From the NCBI GenBank assembly GCA_016187945.1, contig JACPIT010000005.1, forward strand, positions 1,116,001 to 1,180,000: DNA of 64,000 nt, in the 5' to 3' direction. Source of the stretch: Opitutia bacterium. Lineage in GTDB: Bacteria; Verrucomicrobiota; Verrucomicrobiia; Opitutales; Opitutaceae. A program made the translations under genes and the position numbers. Under the pieces are notes generated by a model. It saw only the letters and a list, made by a program, of their open reading frames with translations. It ran no database searches and was not told where the DNA came from. Each line of letters begins with the position of its first letter. Within the stretch, counting starts at the first letter, position 1. Positions 35,301-43,386 of the stretch are shown here, piece by piece.

Positions 35301-36863
35301 GGCGCCGCGCCCGACGGTTGGAATTACGGCGCGTTCGAGACCATCAACATGGTGCGCCCCCTCGCCGCCGCCTTCACCGCCAAGGGCCTCGACCTCATCC
35401 ACGACGCCGCGCACCCGCACGCGTATCCGGACGGCAACGTCAAATGGGTCGCGCAATTCACCTGGCCCGACCTGAACACCGTCAGCGACCGCGGGCTCAT
35501 CTACGACGGCGATAATCCCACCGGCACCGACGCCGGTTGGGCCACGCAATACACCGGCTTCCTCCGCCTCGCCAACGGCGACAACGCGCCGATCGCGCAA
35601 CGCTACACGTTCGACCTCCGCAGCGCGCAAGGCACGAGCGGCATCGAGCCCTGGGCCGATTTTCTTCTCTTCGATGCGGTGGCGCCGACCGCCGCGTATC
35701 GCACCGCCGTCAGCTACGCCACCGCCGGCGCCGGCGAAGTCGCCATGCGCAGCTCGTGGGCGAGCGACGCCGTCTGGGCCTCGTTCCAAGCCGGCCCTTA
35801 CACCGGCTACGACCAATCCGCCGAAGAGCACTTCGACCAAGGCGGCCTCGCCATCCAGCGCGGCGGCGTGCAATTCCTCGTCAACACCTGGGGCGCGCTT
35901 CTGCGCAACACGCCCGGCACGGGCGACGGCGGCGGCTCGGTCTTCACCCGGCTCTACACCGAGCTCTACGATCAAGGCGCCGACGGCGTGAACGGCGCGC
36001 GCCGCATCTTCAACACGTTCTACGCCGCGCGCCCCGGCGGCTACTGGGGCCAGATCGGCAACGGCCCCGACGGCGCCAACACCACGACGCTCTCGCGTTT
36101 CGAGGAAGGCACCGACTACGTCCTCGCCCGCGGCACGAAGCTCGAGTCGCAATACTTCAGCGACCATCCGATCCAAGCATGGGCGCGCACCGTCGTCTTC
36201 CTGCGTCCGCAGCTCTTCGTCGTGCACGACCGCACAACCGTAAGCAGCGCGATCGTCGACAACTGGATGGCGTGGCACGTCGCCGCCGCGCCGAGCGCGC
36301 AGGCCGCCGCGCCCGGCACGCATCGCTTCGACGTCGTCGACACGCGCGCCGCCTTCGGCGGCAATCTCTTTCGCGGCCGCGTCACGACCGTGTTGCCCGC
36401 GGGTCACACCGTCACCGACGTCGACGTGTTCGGCCTCGGCAAAGTTCACCGTCTCGAAGTGCGCCCTGGCACGCCCGCCGCCGACAACACCTGGCTCGCC
36501 GTCCTCGACGCCTCCGCATCCGCCGCGCAAGCCGGCAACGTTGCCGCGCTCACGAACGCCGCCGGCAATCTCTCGACGAATGCCGCCGAGGGCGCGCTGA
36601 TCCGCAACGCCGCGGGCAACTACGCCGTGCTCTTCAGCAAAACCGCCAGCGCGATCGCCGGCAGCTTCACGGTGAAAGTCCCCGCCGACGACACCTACCT
36701 GCTCATCGCCGATCTCGTGCCGAGCGCCGGCTACAGCGTCACCGCCACGCTGGCGAACGGCGAACTCACCCTCGCCATCGCGTCCGGCGGCAACGCCACC
36801 ACGACGCCGCAAGGCACGCTCAAAATCGACATCACCGCCGCCGGCGTCGTCACGCCGCTGTGA
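32358..36863 (+). CDS. Exported heparinase II/III-like protein with nine Ig-like repeats
   Basis: 1501 residues from the ATG at 32358 (signal LRTFLSFAFLALASALFAAP). Residues 30-760 are nine tandem units of about 80 residues, each with 'I.sFtA.P..I..GqS.tLsWsVsgAd', 'LSISPGIGAVTG' and 'TTTYTLTA.N'. From HPRLWLTPPSL (about 769) follows an alpha/alpha-toroid domain with YDWIFETLSDSDRAQIY and NYGAFETINMVRPLA, then a beta-rich part with GEVAMRSSWASDAVWASFQA and DQSAEEHFDQGGLAIQRGG. That is the layout of heparinase II/III-like polysaccharide lyases. Substrate unknown; the repeats probably act as stalk or adhesion modules. Confidence 0.8.
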   Translation: MKLTSRLRTFLSFAFLALASALFAAPAARAAKPTIYAFNQSGSGTINLGESVSLNWSVSHGASVSLSPGIGAVSGTEIVVTPTQTTTYTLTATNASGSVSKSRKITVVMPPTIASLTATPGTVLPAGASTLAWTGTGANYYTVTTDAGANLGNVFGTRLKVYPQTTTNYTVTAVNTAGTGSRSIVVTVVPPGPKPGIASFTATPATIVAGQSTALEWSASNANSLSISPGIGAVTGNRVSVSPAATTTYTLTAKNLNGTTTKKTTVTVTVAPPSIASFTAMPDAIVAGQSSTLAWSVSGADALSISPDVGAVTGTSVSVSPAASTTYTLSATNAGGTVTKTVSLAVAPPTPPPAIAAFTASSASIVQGDSLTLNWSVTGADTLSLSPLIGAVSGTSVAVAPGVGTTYVLTASNAAGTVTASVSVAVTAPVPPPAIHAFTATPDTLAGTGNATLTWSVDGATELTILADAGANPGNVLGLPSFTVSPGATTIYTLYAKNATATVTQDVTVTVADPTPTASIDTFVASSDNVTAGEPVTLSWTTTNLGSLWLSADAGGDPGAVSGMSSIVVHPQTTTRYVLSGWAGPAGTIWKALVVNVGPPPAPVVNSFAASPDSIAVGASTTLDWSVANADSVSIAADVGASPGVVTGNSVVVSPAATTTYTLTAALGSASATRTATVTVTGPTAPNVAAFYAQPAFIQSGASTTLTWNVSGADTLSISPGIGAVTGNSVAVTPTASTTYTLTAQNQIGATTRTASVTIYTPGSGSVQHPRLWLTPPSLAALQQRAAANDPAWLRLRADCDAYAALPVAFPDAGNSSGTISGGYQYYDYMRPSFELALGYLVARTVDPVRAARYAAKERELLLALSDPVHHGFSLIDSGWAIRAYVPALAIGYDWIFETLSDSDRAQIYTEINRWVADYEAGGFGRSFPQGNYFAGYYAAKALGALATEGENPAAPAMWDDWLNRVHYGLVQPYHQQWLSGGAAPDGWNYGAFETINMVRPLAAAFTAKGLDLIHDAAHPHAYPDGNVKWVAQFTWPDLNTVSDRGLIYDGDNPTGTDAGWATQYTGFLRLANGDNAPIAQRYTFDLRSAQGTSGIEPWADFLLFDAVAPTAAYRTAVSYATAGAGEVAMRSSWASDAVWASFQAGPYTGYDQSAEEHFDQGGLAIQRGGVQFLVNTWGALLRNTPGTGDGGGSVFTRLYTELYDQGADGVNGARRIFNTFYAARPGGYWGQIGNGPDGANTTTLSRFEEGTDYVLARGTKLESQYFSDHPIQAWARTVVFLRPQLFVVHDRTTVSSAIVDNWMAWHVAAAPSAQAAAPGTHRFDVVDTRAAFGGNLFRGRVTTVLPAGHTVTDVDVFGLGKVHRLEVRPGTPAADNTWLAVLDASASAAQAGNVAALTNAAGNLSTNAAEGALIRNAAGNYAVLFSKTASAIAGSFTVKVPADDTYLLIADLVPSAGYSVTATLANGELTLAIASGGNATTTPQGTLKIDITAAGVVTPL

Positions 36864-36915
36864 CCGGGACATTTCGCGCCCCGCCGGACCGACATGCTCT
36901 AGGCATTTACTGACC

Positions 36916-36997
36916 TGTCATTGCGAGGAGCGCAGCGACGAAGCGATCCAGCGCGCGCTGGATCGCCACGCCCGACTACGTCGGGCTCGCGATGACA
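36916..36997. repeat. TGTCATTGCGAG...CTCGCGATGACA palindromic repeat
   Basis: Ends TGTCATTGCGAG (36916-36927) and CTCGCGATGACA (36986-36997) are inverted with one mismatch. The interior contains GCGACGAAGCGATCCAG and an inner inverted CAGCGCGCGCTG. This is the type of intergenic repeat found scattered in many unrelated bacterial genomes. It lies between the heparinase-like and methyltransferase genes. Confidence 0.8.
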
Positions 36998-37042
36998 AAG
37001 TAGCCCGGAAACAGCCCCCACCTCCACGTCCTCCACGAAACC

Positions 37043-37900
37043 ATGAAACACGAAACCGAACCCTCCATCCCCGCGGCTCCGGCCGCCAATCCCAACCAGG
37101 CCCTCTGGGAAAAAGGCGACTTCACCGCGATCGCCTCCTTCATGCGCGAGTCCGGCGACGCGCTCGTCGAGTCGCTCGGCGTCCGCCCGCCCCTGCACGT
37201 GCTCGATCTCGGCTGCGGCGATGGCACGACGGCGCTGCCGCTCGCTCTGCGCGGCGCGCAAGTCCGCGGCGTCGACATCGCGCGCAATCTCGTCGCCGCG
37301 GGCCGGCGCCGCGCGGCCGCCGCCGACCTCGCCGATCGCCTCGGCTTCGAATACGGCGACGCGTGCTGTCTCGCGCAGTTGCCCGACCAGACCTTCGATC
37401 TGACGCTCTCGATTTTCGGCGCGATGTTCGCGCCGCGCCCGCTCGACGTGGCGCGCGAGATGGTGCGCGTCACCAAGCGCGGCGGGCGCATCGTCATGGG
37501 CAACTGGATTCCGAACGACACGGATTCGTTCGTCTCCCAACTGCTCCGCATCAGCTCCGCCTACACGCCGCCGCCGCCCGCGGGTTTCGTCAGCCCGATG
37601 GGCTGGGGCGACGAGCGGCTCGTGGCGGATCGCTTCGCGGCCGCCGGCGTGCCGCGCGAGCAAATCGCGTTTCATCGCGATCGCTTCACGTTCCACTGTC
37701 CCGGCGACGTCGGCCATTTCGTCGACGCCTTCCGCCGGTTCTACGGCCCGACGATGAACGCCTACGCTGCCGCCGAAAAAGACGGTCGCGCGGAGGAATT
37801 GCACCGCGAGCTGCTGGCGCTCGCCGCCAGCCAGGCGCGCCAGACCGGGAGCGGCATCGCCGTATCCGCCACGTTCCTCCGCGTGATCGTGGATTGCTGA
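37043..37900 (+). CDS. Class I SAM-dependent methyltransferase
   Basis: 285 residues. Motif I VLDLGCGDGTTALPLALRG (about residue 54), the acidic strand VRGVDIARNLVAAG and the post-motif FDLTLSIFGAMFAPRPLDVA are those of class I methyltransferases. KRGGRIVMGNWIP is the usual strand after motif III. The substrate cannot be deduced: the C-terminal half (FAAAGVPREQIAFHRDRFTF) resembles methyltransferases acting on small molecules. It stands alone between repeats. Confidence 0.85.
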   Translation: MKHETEPSIPAAPAANPNQALWEKGDFTAIASFMRESGDALVESLGVRPPLHVLDLGCGDGTTALPLALRGAQVRGVDIARNLVAAGRRRAAAADLADRLGFEYGDACCLAQLPDQTFDLTLSIFGAMFAPRPLDVAREMVRVTKRGGRIVMGNWIPNDTDSFVSQLLRISSAYTPPPPAGFVSPMGWGDERLVADRFAAAGVPREQIAFHRDRFTFHCPGDVGHFVDAFRRFYGPTMNAYAAAEKDGRAEELHRELLALAASQARQTGSGIAVSATFLRVIVDC

Positions 37901-37909
37901 GCGGGCCGG

Positions 37910-37974
37910 GTAGGGCGGCGAGTCCCTTCGCCGCCGCGATGCGCCGCAGGTAGGGCGAGTCGTCCCGACGAGCC
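37910..37974. repeat. Two GTAGGGC half-elements
   Basis: GTAGGGCGGCGAGTCCCTTC and GTAGGGCGAGTCGTCCCGAC (from 37950) lie in the same orientation behind the methyltransferase gene. The second continues to AGCC like the left arm of the full palindromes at 51482 and 52592. The mirror arms are missing, so these are partial copies. The gap up to 38123 holds nothing else I can support. Confidence 0.6.
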
Positions 37975-38123
37975 GAAGCGGAGCGGCGTCCGAGCGCGCG
38001 GTGGTCGTTGAGGCGGAAGCTCTACGCCCCGACGTTGAACTCGCCGCCGCGCCGCGCACCGGTCTTTCGGCTAACTCCGGCTGTCTTGCACGATGCCCGG
38101 TGCTTTGACTTGTTCCGGGGCTC

Positions 38124-38693
38124 ATGACGGACCTCACGCCAGTCCTGCGCGCCGCCGAAGCCCGCGATCCGCAGGGCGCCGCGCAACTCCTGCCGTTGAT
38201 GTATGAGGAGCTCCGTCGCTCCGCCGCGCAGAAACTCGCGCACCAGCCCGCGGGTCAGACGCTGCAGCCCACCGCGCTCGTGCACGAAGCGTTTCTCAAA
38301 CTGCTCGCCAACCCAGCGCGCACGTGGGAATCGCGCCGCCATTTCTTCGCCGCGGCGTCCGAGACGATGCGGCACATCCTCGTCGATCGCGCCCGCAGCA
38401 AGGCCGCGGTGCGGCACGGCGGCGCGCTGCTGCGCGTCGATCTCGCCGACATCAACCTCGCCGCGGACTCCGCCGGGGAGAGCGTGCTGGCGTTGAGCGA
38501 CGCGCTCGAGCGTCTCGCCGCGCACGATGCGGAGGCGGCGGAACTCGTGCGGCTGCGGTTCTTCGGCGGTTTCACCTTCGCGCAAGCCGCCGAGTTGCTC
38601 GGCGTGTCCGAGCGCACCGCGAAGCGCACCTGGGCCTACGCGCGCGCGTGGCTTTACGAACACCTGCGCGCCGGCGGGTGCCCGGCGGCGTGA
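38124..38693 (+). CDS. ECF-type RNA polymerase sigma factor (HOOF/TIGR02999 type)
   Basis: 189 residues. Region 2 contains LMYEELRRSAAQKLAHQPAG and LQPTALVHEAFLKLL, followed by RHFFAAASETMRHILVDRAR, which marks the HOOF ECF group. Region 4 has RLRFFGGFTFAQAAELLGVS and ERTAKRTWAYARAWLYEHLR. Its stop is 3 bp before the kinase gene, the usual arrangement in Verrucomicrobia and Planctomycetes, where the kinase is thought to control the sigma factor in place of an anti-sigma. Regulon unknown. Confidence 0.92.
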   Translation: MTDLTPVLRAAEARDPQGAAQLLPLMYEELRRSAAQKLAHQPAGQTLQPTALVHEAFLKLLANPARTWESRRHFFAAASETMRHILVDRARSKAAVRHGGALLRVDLADINLAADSAGESVLALSDALERLAAHDAEAAELVRLRFFGGFTFAQAAELLGVSERTAKRTWAYARAWLYEHLRAGGCPAA

Positions 38694-38696
38694 GCC

Positions 38697-41126
38697 ATGC
38701 CTCCGCGCGAGCGTGAGATTTTCGAGCGGGCCGAGGAACTGCCCGTCGCACAACGCGAGGCGCTGCTTGCGTCGGCCTGCGGCGCCGATGCGGCCTTGCG
38801 CGCGCGGGTCGAGGCGCTGCTTGCCGCTGCGGACGAGGCGGACGGTTTTCTCGACACCGACGATCGCGACCCCGTCGAAGCGCCCGGCACGCGCATCGGG
38901 GCCTATCGACTCGCGGAAAAAATCGGCGAGGGCGGTTTCGGCGTCGTCTATCGCGCCGAACAGGAGCGGCCGGTGCGGCGCGAGGTCGCGCTGAAGATCA
39001 TCAAACTCGGCATGGACACGCGTGCGGTCGTCGCGCGTTTCGAGGCGGAGCGGCAGGCGCTGGCGTTGATGGAGCATCCGCACATCGCGCGCGTGTTCGA
39101 CGGCGGCGCCACCGCGACGGGCCGGCCGTATTTCGTGATGGAGCTGGTGAGCGGGCGCTCGATCGCGGCGTTCTGCCGCGAGGAGCGTCTGAGCGTGCGC
39201 GCGCGCGTCGAACTGTTCCTCCAAGTCTGTCGCGCGGTCCAGCACGCGCACCAGAAGGGCGTGATTCACCGCGACCTGAAACCTTCCAACATGCTGGTCA
39301 CGCTCGCGGAAGGCCGGCCGTTCGCAAAGGTGATCGACTTCGGCGTCGCGAAGGCGATGCGCGAGCCGCTCGCCGGGCACACGGTTGCGTCGCGACTGCA
39401 TCTTTTCGTCGGCACGCCCGCCTACATGAGTCCGGAGCAAATCGCCGCCGGCGGCCTCGACACGCGCAGCGACGTGTTCTCGCTCGGCGCCGTGCTCTAC
39501 GAATTGCTCGCGGGCCGCCCGCCGCTCGCCGTCGGCGCGTTCGCCGGTCTCGGTTATCTGGAACTCGTCCGGCGCGTGCGCGAGGAGGCGGCCCCGCCGC
39601 CGTCGCGTCACGCGACCATCGATGCGGCGGAAGCGCGCGGCGATCTCGATCAGATCGTGCTCAAGGCGATCGCGAAGGATCGCGCGCTGCGCTACGAAAG
39701 CGCCGGGGATCTCGCCCGCGATCTCGAGCGCTGGCTGCGCCGCGAGCCCGTGCAGGCGCGTCCGGCGACGTTCGGCTACCACGCGCGGATGTTTGTCCGG
39801 CGTCACACGCGCGCAGTGGCGGCGGCGCTCGCGATGCTGGCGGCGTTCGCCGCCGTCTCCGTCTACTACGCGCACCGCATCGCCGCCGAACGCGACCGCG
39901 CGCGCATGTCGGCGCAACGCGCGGCGCGCGTCAGCGAATTGCTCACGGAGTTGCTGACCGCGCCCGATCCGTTTCGCACGCCGGCGCAGGGCGATCCGAT
40001 GGCCGGCCTCTTCGCCACCACGATCGCGCAGGCGAAACGCGAACTCGCGGACGAGCCGGCCTTGCGCGCGCAAATTCTCACGGCAGTCGGCCGCGTCTAC
40101 CTGCGCCTCGGCCAGCACGAACCGGCGCGCGCCTCGCTCACGGAAGCCGTCGCGGCGATGCGCGCGAGCGGCCAGCGCGACGCCGGTCTCGCGCAGGCGC
40201 TCAGCCAACTCGGCGTGCTCGCGCGCGAGCAGGGCGATTTCCGCGCGGCGCAGCGCGAGCTCCACGACGCTCTCGCCGTCCAGCGCGCGCTGCCGGGCGT
40301 CGCGCCCAACGACGTGGCGATCGCGCTGGTCGAACTCGGCCGCACGCACCTCGCGCTCGACGAGTTTGTCACCGCGGAGCGTCTTTTTCGCGAAGCGCTC
40401 GAGCTGCGCCGGCGCGCGCTCGGCGAGGCGCATCGCGAGACCGCGGTGAGTTACGGCGATCTCGGTCAGGCTCTCTGGTATCAGGGGCGATTGGAGGAGG
40501 CGCGACCGCTGCTCGTGAAATGCGTCGAGCTGCACCGCCGCACCATCGGCGGGGAGCATCCCAACATCGGCCTGTCGATGGGCAACCTCGCGCTGCTCGA
40601 GCGCGATCGCGGCGACTTCGCCTCGGCCGACGCGCTCTATCGCGACGCGTTGCCGATGGTGCAACGCACGCTCGGCGCCCGCCACTGGCGCGTCGCGCGC
40701 GTGATGGGCAACGTCGCCTACTTGCGCGTGCTCGAGGGACGCCTCGGCGAAGCGGAGCCGCTGTTGCGCGAGGCGAGCGCGATCGCGCAGGAAAACACCG
40801 GTGGCGACCGGAGCCTCGCCGCGGGATTGAAGACGGAATGGGCGCGGCTGCACCTCGCGCGACGCGAAGCGGCGCAGGCCGAGCCGTTGCTGCGCGAGGC
40901 GCTGACGACCCTGCGGCGCTCGTATGCCGAGGACGGCTGGCGCATCTCGGCAGTGAAAAGCCTGCTCGGCGCCGCGTTGCTCGACCTCGGGCGCACCGAC
41001 GAAGCCGAGCCGCTCCTGCGCGACGCGGCGACGCACCTGCCGGCCCGTGCCGGCCCGTGCGGCCGCGAGACGCAACCCAACCGCGAGCGGCTCGAGCGGC
41101 TGCAAGCGATGCGTATGCACGAGTAG
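38697..41126 (+). CDS. Membrane-anchored Ser/Thr protein kinase with TPR sensor region
   Basis: 809 residues. The kinase domain (about 66-330) shows the glycine loop IGEGGFGVVYRA, catalytic lysine in VALKIIKLGM, VIHRDLKPSN and VIDFGVAKA, and AYMSPEQ. One membrane segment follows (about 375-395, VAAALAMLAAFAAVSVYYA). The rest is a TPR array (about 440-790; repeats such as AERLFREALELRRRALGEAH, ALYRDALPMVQRTLG) on the outer side. It follows the ECF sigma gene and is probably co-transcribed. Its TAG stop (41124-41126) is part of a GTAGGGC palindromic element. Confidence 0.93.
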   Translation: MPPREREIFERAEELPVAQREALLASACGADAALRARVEALLAAADEADGFLDTDDRDPVEAPGTRIGAYRLAEKIGEGGFGVVYRAEQERPVRREVALKIIKLGMDTRAVVARFEAERQALALMEHPHIARVFDGGATATGRPYFVMELVSGRSIAAFCREERLSVRARVELFLQVCRAVQHAHQKGVIHRDLKPSNMLVTLAEGRPFAKVIDFGVAKAMREPLAGHTVASRLHLFVGTPAYMSPEQIAAGGLDTRSDVFSLGAVLYELLAGRPPLAVGAFAGLGYLELVRRVREEAAPPPSRHATIDAAEARGDLDQIVLKAIAKDRALRYESAGDLARDLERWLRREPVQARPATFGYHARMFVRRHTRAVAAALAMLAAFAAVSVYYAHRIAAERDRARMSAQRAARVSELLTELLTAPDPFRTPAQGDPMAGLFATTIAQAKRELADEPALRAQILTAVGRVYLRLGQHEPARASLTEAVAAMRASGQRDAGLAQALSQLGVLAREQGDFRAAQRELHDALAVQRALPGVAPNDVAIALVELGRTHLALDEFVTAERLFREALELRRRALGEAHRETAVSYGDLGQALWYQGRLEEARPLLVKCVELHRRTIGGEHPNIGLSMGNLALLERDRGDFASADALYRDALPMVQRTLGARHWRVARVMGNVAYLRVLEGRLGEAEPLLREASAIAQENTGGDRSLAAGLKTEWARLHLARREAAQAEPLLREALTTLRRSYAEDGWRISAVKSLLGAALLDLGRTDEAEPLLRDAATHLPARAGPCGRETQPNRERLERLQAMRMHE

Positions 41127-41178
41127 GGCGTGGAAGCCGCTCCACGCCGCATTGGCTCGTCGGGACGACTCGCCCTAC
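41123..41178. repeat. GTAGGGC palindromic element supplying the kinase stop codon
   Basis: GTAGGGCGTGG at the left and CGACTCGCCCTAC at the right end; its TAG is the stop codon of the kinase gene. The right arm (GGCTCGTCGGGACGACTCGC) is identical to that of the element inside hrpA at 51482-51560. Confidence 0.7.
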
Positions 41179-41434
41179 CAATGAAGCTTCGCATATCCGG
41201 CGGCCGGGCCGGGTGCGCCGCCGAGGCATCGCACTCGTCGCTGGCCCGGTGCGCCGGGAACGTGGCATCGCCCTCGCGGCGGAGCGGGCCGCTCCGCCCT
41301 ACCTTCCGCTGCGTGAGCGCCAGCCTATTGCGCGAGCCTCGCTAGTGCACCGCGGCGGCGATGCGACTCGCCGCCCAAACCTTGAGCACCGCTCGACATC
41401 GCGGCGTCGAACTGGCAGATGGGCCGCCGTGCGA
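41127..41434. other. Repeat-rich gap before the TMTC-like gene
   Basis: Besides the palindrome above, GGCGGAGCGGGCCGCTCCGC followed by CCTACC (41277-41301) is another hairpin with the same CCTAC end. No gene or clear promoter is visible. The reading frame of the downstream gene stays open here only because of high GC. Confidence 0.5.
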
Positions 41435-43138
41435 GTGACAGCCCTCATCGGCGAAGATCGAGCGACGCAGTTGCGCCGCATCGGCGGATTGCCGCTGATC
41501 GCGTTTGCCGTGGCGCTCTACGCGCCGGCGCTGCGCGCGCCGTTCATTTTCGACGATCAATCGGCGATCCTGAACAACGCGACGATCCGTTCGTGGTGGC
41601 CGCTGTGGACGCCGCTCGCGCCTCCGGCAGGCGCTTCGGGCGTCGCGGGCCGGCCGCTCGTGAACCTCTCGCTCGCGGTGAACTACGCGATGCGCGGCGA
41701 AGCCACCTGGACCTATCACCTCACGAACGCGCTGCTGCACGGTGCGGCAGCCTGGCTGCTGTTCGGCCTCGTGCGGCGCACGCTTGCGCGCCTGCGACCG
41801 GACGAACCGGCGGCGTTTTTCGCGTGGAGCGTCGCGGTCCTGTGGATGGCGCACCCGTTGCAAACGGAGTCGGTTGCCTGCGTCGTGCAACGCACCGAGG
41901 TGCTCGCGAGTTTGTTTTATCTCGCGACCTTGCTCGCGTTCGCACGCGCGATGGAGACGGGCGCATGGCGCGGCTGGAAAATCGCGAGCGTCGCGGCGTG
42001 CGCCGCGGGCATGGCCAGCAAGGAAATCGTCGTCACCGCGCCGCTCGCTGTGCTGCTCTACGACCGGGCGTTCGCCGCGGGATCGTTTGCGGCGGCGTGG
42101 CGCGCGCGGCGCGGCTACTACGGCGCGCTCGCGGCAACGTGGTTGCTGCTCGGGGCGCTCGTCGTCAGCCACGGCGGCTCGCGCGGCGGGACGTCGGGCT
42201 TCGAGGCGGGCGTGAGCGTGAGTGCGTATGTGCTGACGCAGGCGAAAGCACTCGGGCTCTACCTGAAACTCGCGTTCTGGCCGCGGCCGCTCGTGCTCGA
42301 CTACGGCACGGCGACGATCGGCTGGCGCGACGCGGTCGCGCCGGGATTGCTCGTGCTGGCGCTGCTGGGCGGCGCGGCGGTCGCGCTCGTGCGTCGGCCG
42401 CGAATCGGTTTTGTCGCGGCGCTGTTCTTCGTGTTGCTCGCGCCGAGTTCGAGTTTCGTGCCGCTGGCGACGCAGACGATGGCGGAGCACCGGATGTATC
42501 TGCCGCTCGCGTGCGTGGTCGTGTTGGCGGCGCTGGCATTGCGGCGGCTGACGCGGCACGCGGCCTGGATTTTGTGCGCGCTCGCGGTGCCGCTGGCGGC
42601 GGCGACCGTCGCGCGCAACGCGCTCTACCGCGATCCGCTCGCGCTGTGGCGGCAGACGGCGGTGGCCGCGCCGGAGAATCCGCGGGCGCGCATCCATCTC
42701 GGCAACGCACTGCTCGCGGCGGGAAAGATCGCGGACGCCACGGCGGAGTTCCGCCGCGCGCTCGAGTTGCAGCCGGGCTACGCGGTGGCGCAGCTCAACC
42801 TTGGCAGCATTCTGTTGCTGCAACATCGCGCGCGGGAGGCGCTGCCGTTTTTCGAGGCGGCGCTGGCGGGACAGCCGAAGAGCGCGCCGATCCGCGTGAG
42901 CTATGCGGAGACGCTGGCCGCGCTCGGGCGGACCGCGGACGCCGCGGAGCAATACCGCGTCGCGCTCGAACTCGAGCCGAACTTGCCGGAGGCGAACTAT
43001 TTCGTCGCGGTGACGCTGCTCGAGCAGCGGCGCGTGGCCGAGGCGGTCGCGCATCTGGAGCGCGCGGCGCGCGGACGGCCCGGTTACGCGGAGCCGCGGC
43101 GGTTGCTGGAGCGGCTCGGGCGCGTGCCGCCGCCGTGA
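41435..43138 (+). CDS. TMTC-like multi-pass membrane glycosyltransferase with C-terminal TPRs
   Basis: About 567 residues from a GTG at 41435 (start uncertain: no strong RBS). Many hydrophobic segments in the first 400 residues. FIFDDQSAILNNATIRSWWP, YHLTNALLHGAAAWLLFGL, MAHPLQTESVACVVQRTEVL and ASKEIVVTAPLAVLLYDRAF are typical of TMTC/DUF1736 proteins related to O-mannosyltransferases, with the acidic DD pair in the first loop. The last 150 residues are TPRs (LGNALLAAGKIADATAEFRR and two more). It probably transfers sugar from a lipid carrier to exported proteins; substrate unknown. Confidence 0.75.
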   Translation: MTALIGEDRATQLRRIGGLPLIAFAVALYAPALRAPFIFDDQSAILNNATIRSWWPLWTPLAPPAGASGVAGRPLVNLSLAVNYAMRGEATWTYHLTNALLHGAAAWLLFGLVRRTLARLRPDEPAAFFAWSVAVLWMAHPLQTESVACVVQRTEVLASLFYLATLLAFARAMETGAWRGWKIASVAACAAGMASKEIVVTAPLAVLLYDRAFAAGSFAAAWRARRGYYGALAATWLLLGALVVSHGGSRGGTSGFEAGVSVSAYVLTQAKALGLYLKLAFWPRPLVLDYGTATIGWRDAVAPGLLVLALLGGAAVALVRRPRIGFVAALFFVLLAPSSSFVPLATQTMAEHRMYLPLACVVVLAALALRRLTRHAAWILCALAVPLAAATVARNALYRDPLALWRQTAVAAPENPRARIHLGNALLAAGKIADATAEFRRALELQPGYAVAQLNLGSILLLQHRAREALPFFEAALAGQPKSAPIRVSYAETLAALGRTADAAEQYRVALELEPNLPEANYFVAVTLLEQRRVAEAVAHLERAARGRPGYAEPRRLLERLGRVPPP

Positions 43139-43139
43139 G

Positions 43140-43164
43140 GAATATGGCGTATTACGCCATATTC
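43140..43164. repeat. Perfect 11-bp stem palindrome GAATATGGCGT
   Basis: GAATATGGCGT, loop ATT, ACGCCATATTC, directly after the stop of the TMTC-like gene. It has no T-run but could act as a transcript 3' end. Confidence 0.7.
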
Positions 43165-43212
43165 GTGGGAGAGGGACGGAGGCCTTCGGAGCGCGAGGTG
43201 AAGCGCCGGAAA

Positions 43213-43296
43213 TTGTAGGAGCGGCTTTACGCCGCGATACGGACGCGGCGCAATGCTCGCAACGCGACAGATCGCGGCGTAAAGCCGCTCCTACAA
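43213..43296. repeat. Long palindrome with 26-bp perfect arms (TTGTAGGAGCGGC type)
   Basis: TTGTAGGAGCGGCTTTACGC and six more bases match the complement of 43271-43296 exactly. A second member of the family lies at 53381-53454. Sits between the convergent TMTC-like and deoA genes. Confidence 0.85.
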
Positions 43297-43318
43297 CTCA
43301 CGGGAGCGTGGGGTTGGG

Positions 43319-43379
43319 GTAGCGCGGTGCTTTAGCCCGCGCAGGATGATTTTCAGCGCGGGCCGAAGCACCGCGCTAC
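43319..43379. repeat. GTAGCGCGGTGC palindrome
   Basis: GTAGCGCGGTGCTTTAGCCC at the left mirrors GGGCCGAAGCACCGCGCTAC at the right with two mismatches. A third palindrome family in the same 250-bp gap, ending 7 bp before the deoA stop codon. Confidence 0.8.
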
Positions 43380-43386
43380 TTTTCGC

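Noticed and set aside
32370-36872. 1500-codon antisense frame opposite the heparinase-like gene
   Set aside because: A GC-rich codon-bias artefact: the sense protein has a signal peptide, repeats and a known domain, while the antisense product is almost only Gly, Arg, Ala and Val.
38022-41120. Long antisense frame opposite the sigma factor and kinase genes
   Set aside because: It crosses two clear sense genes, is rich in Arg, Ala and His, and shows no motif.
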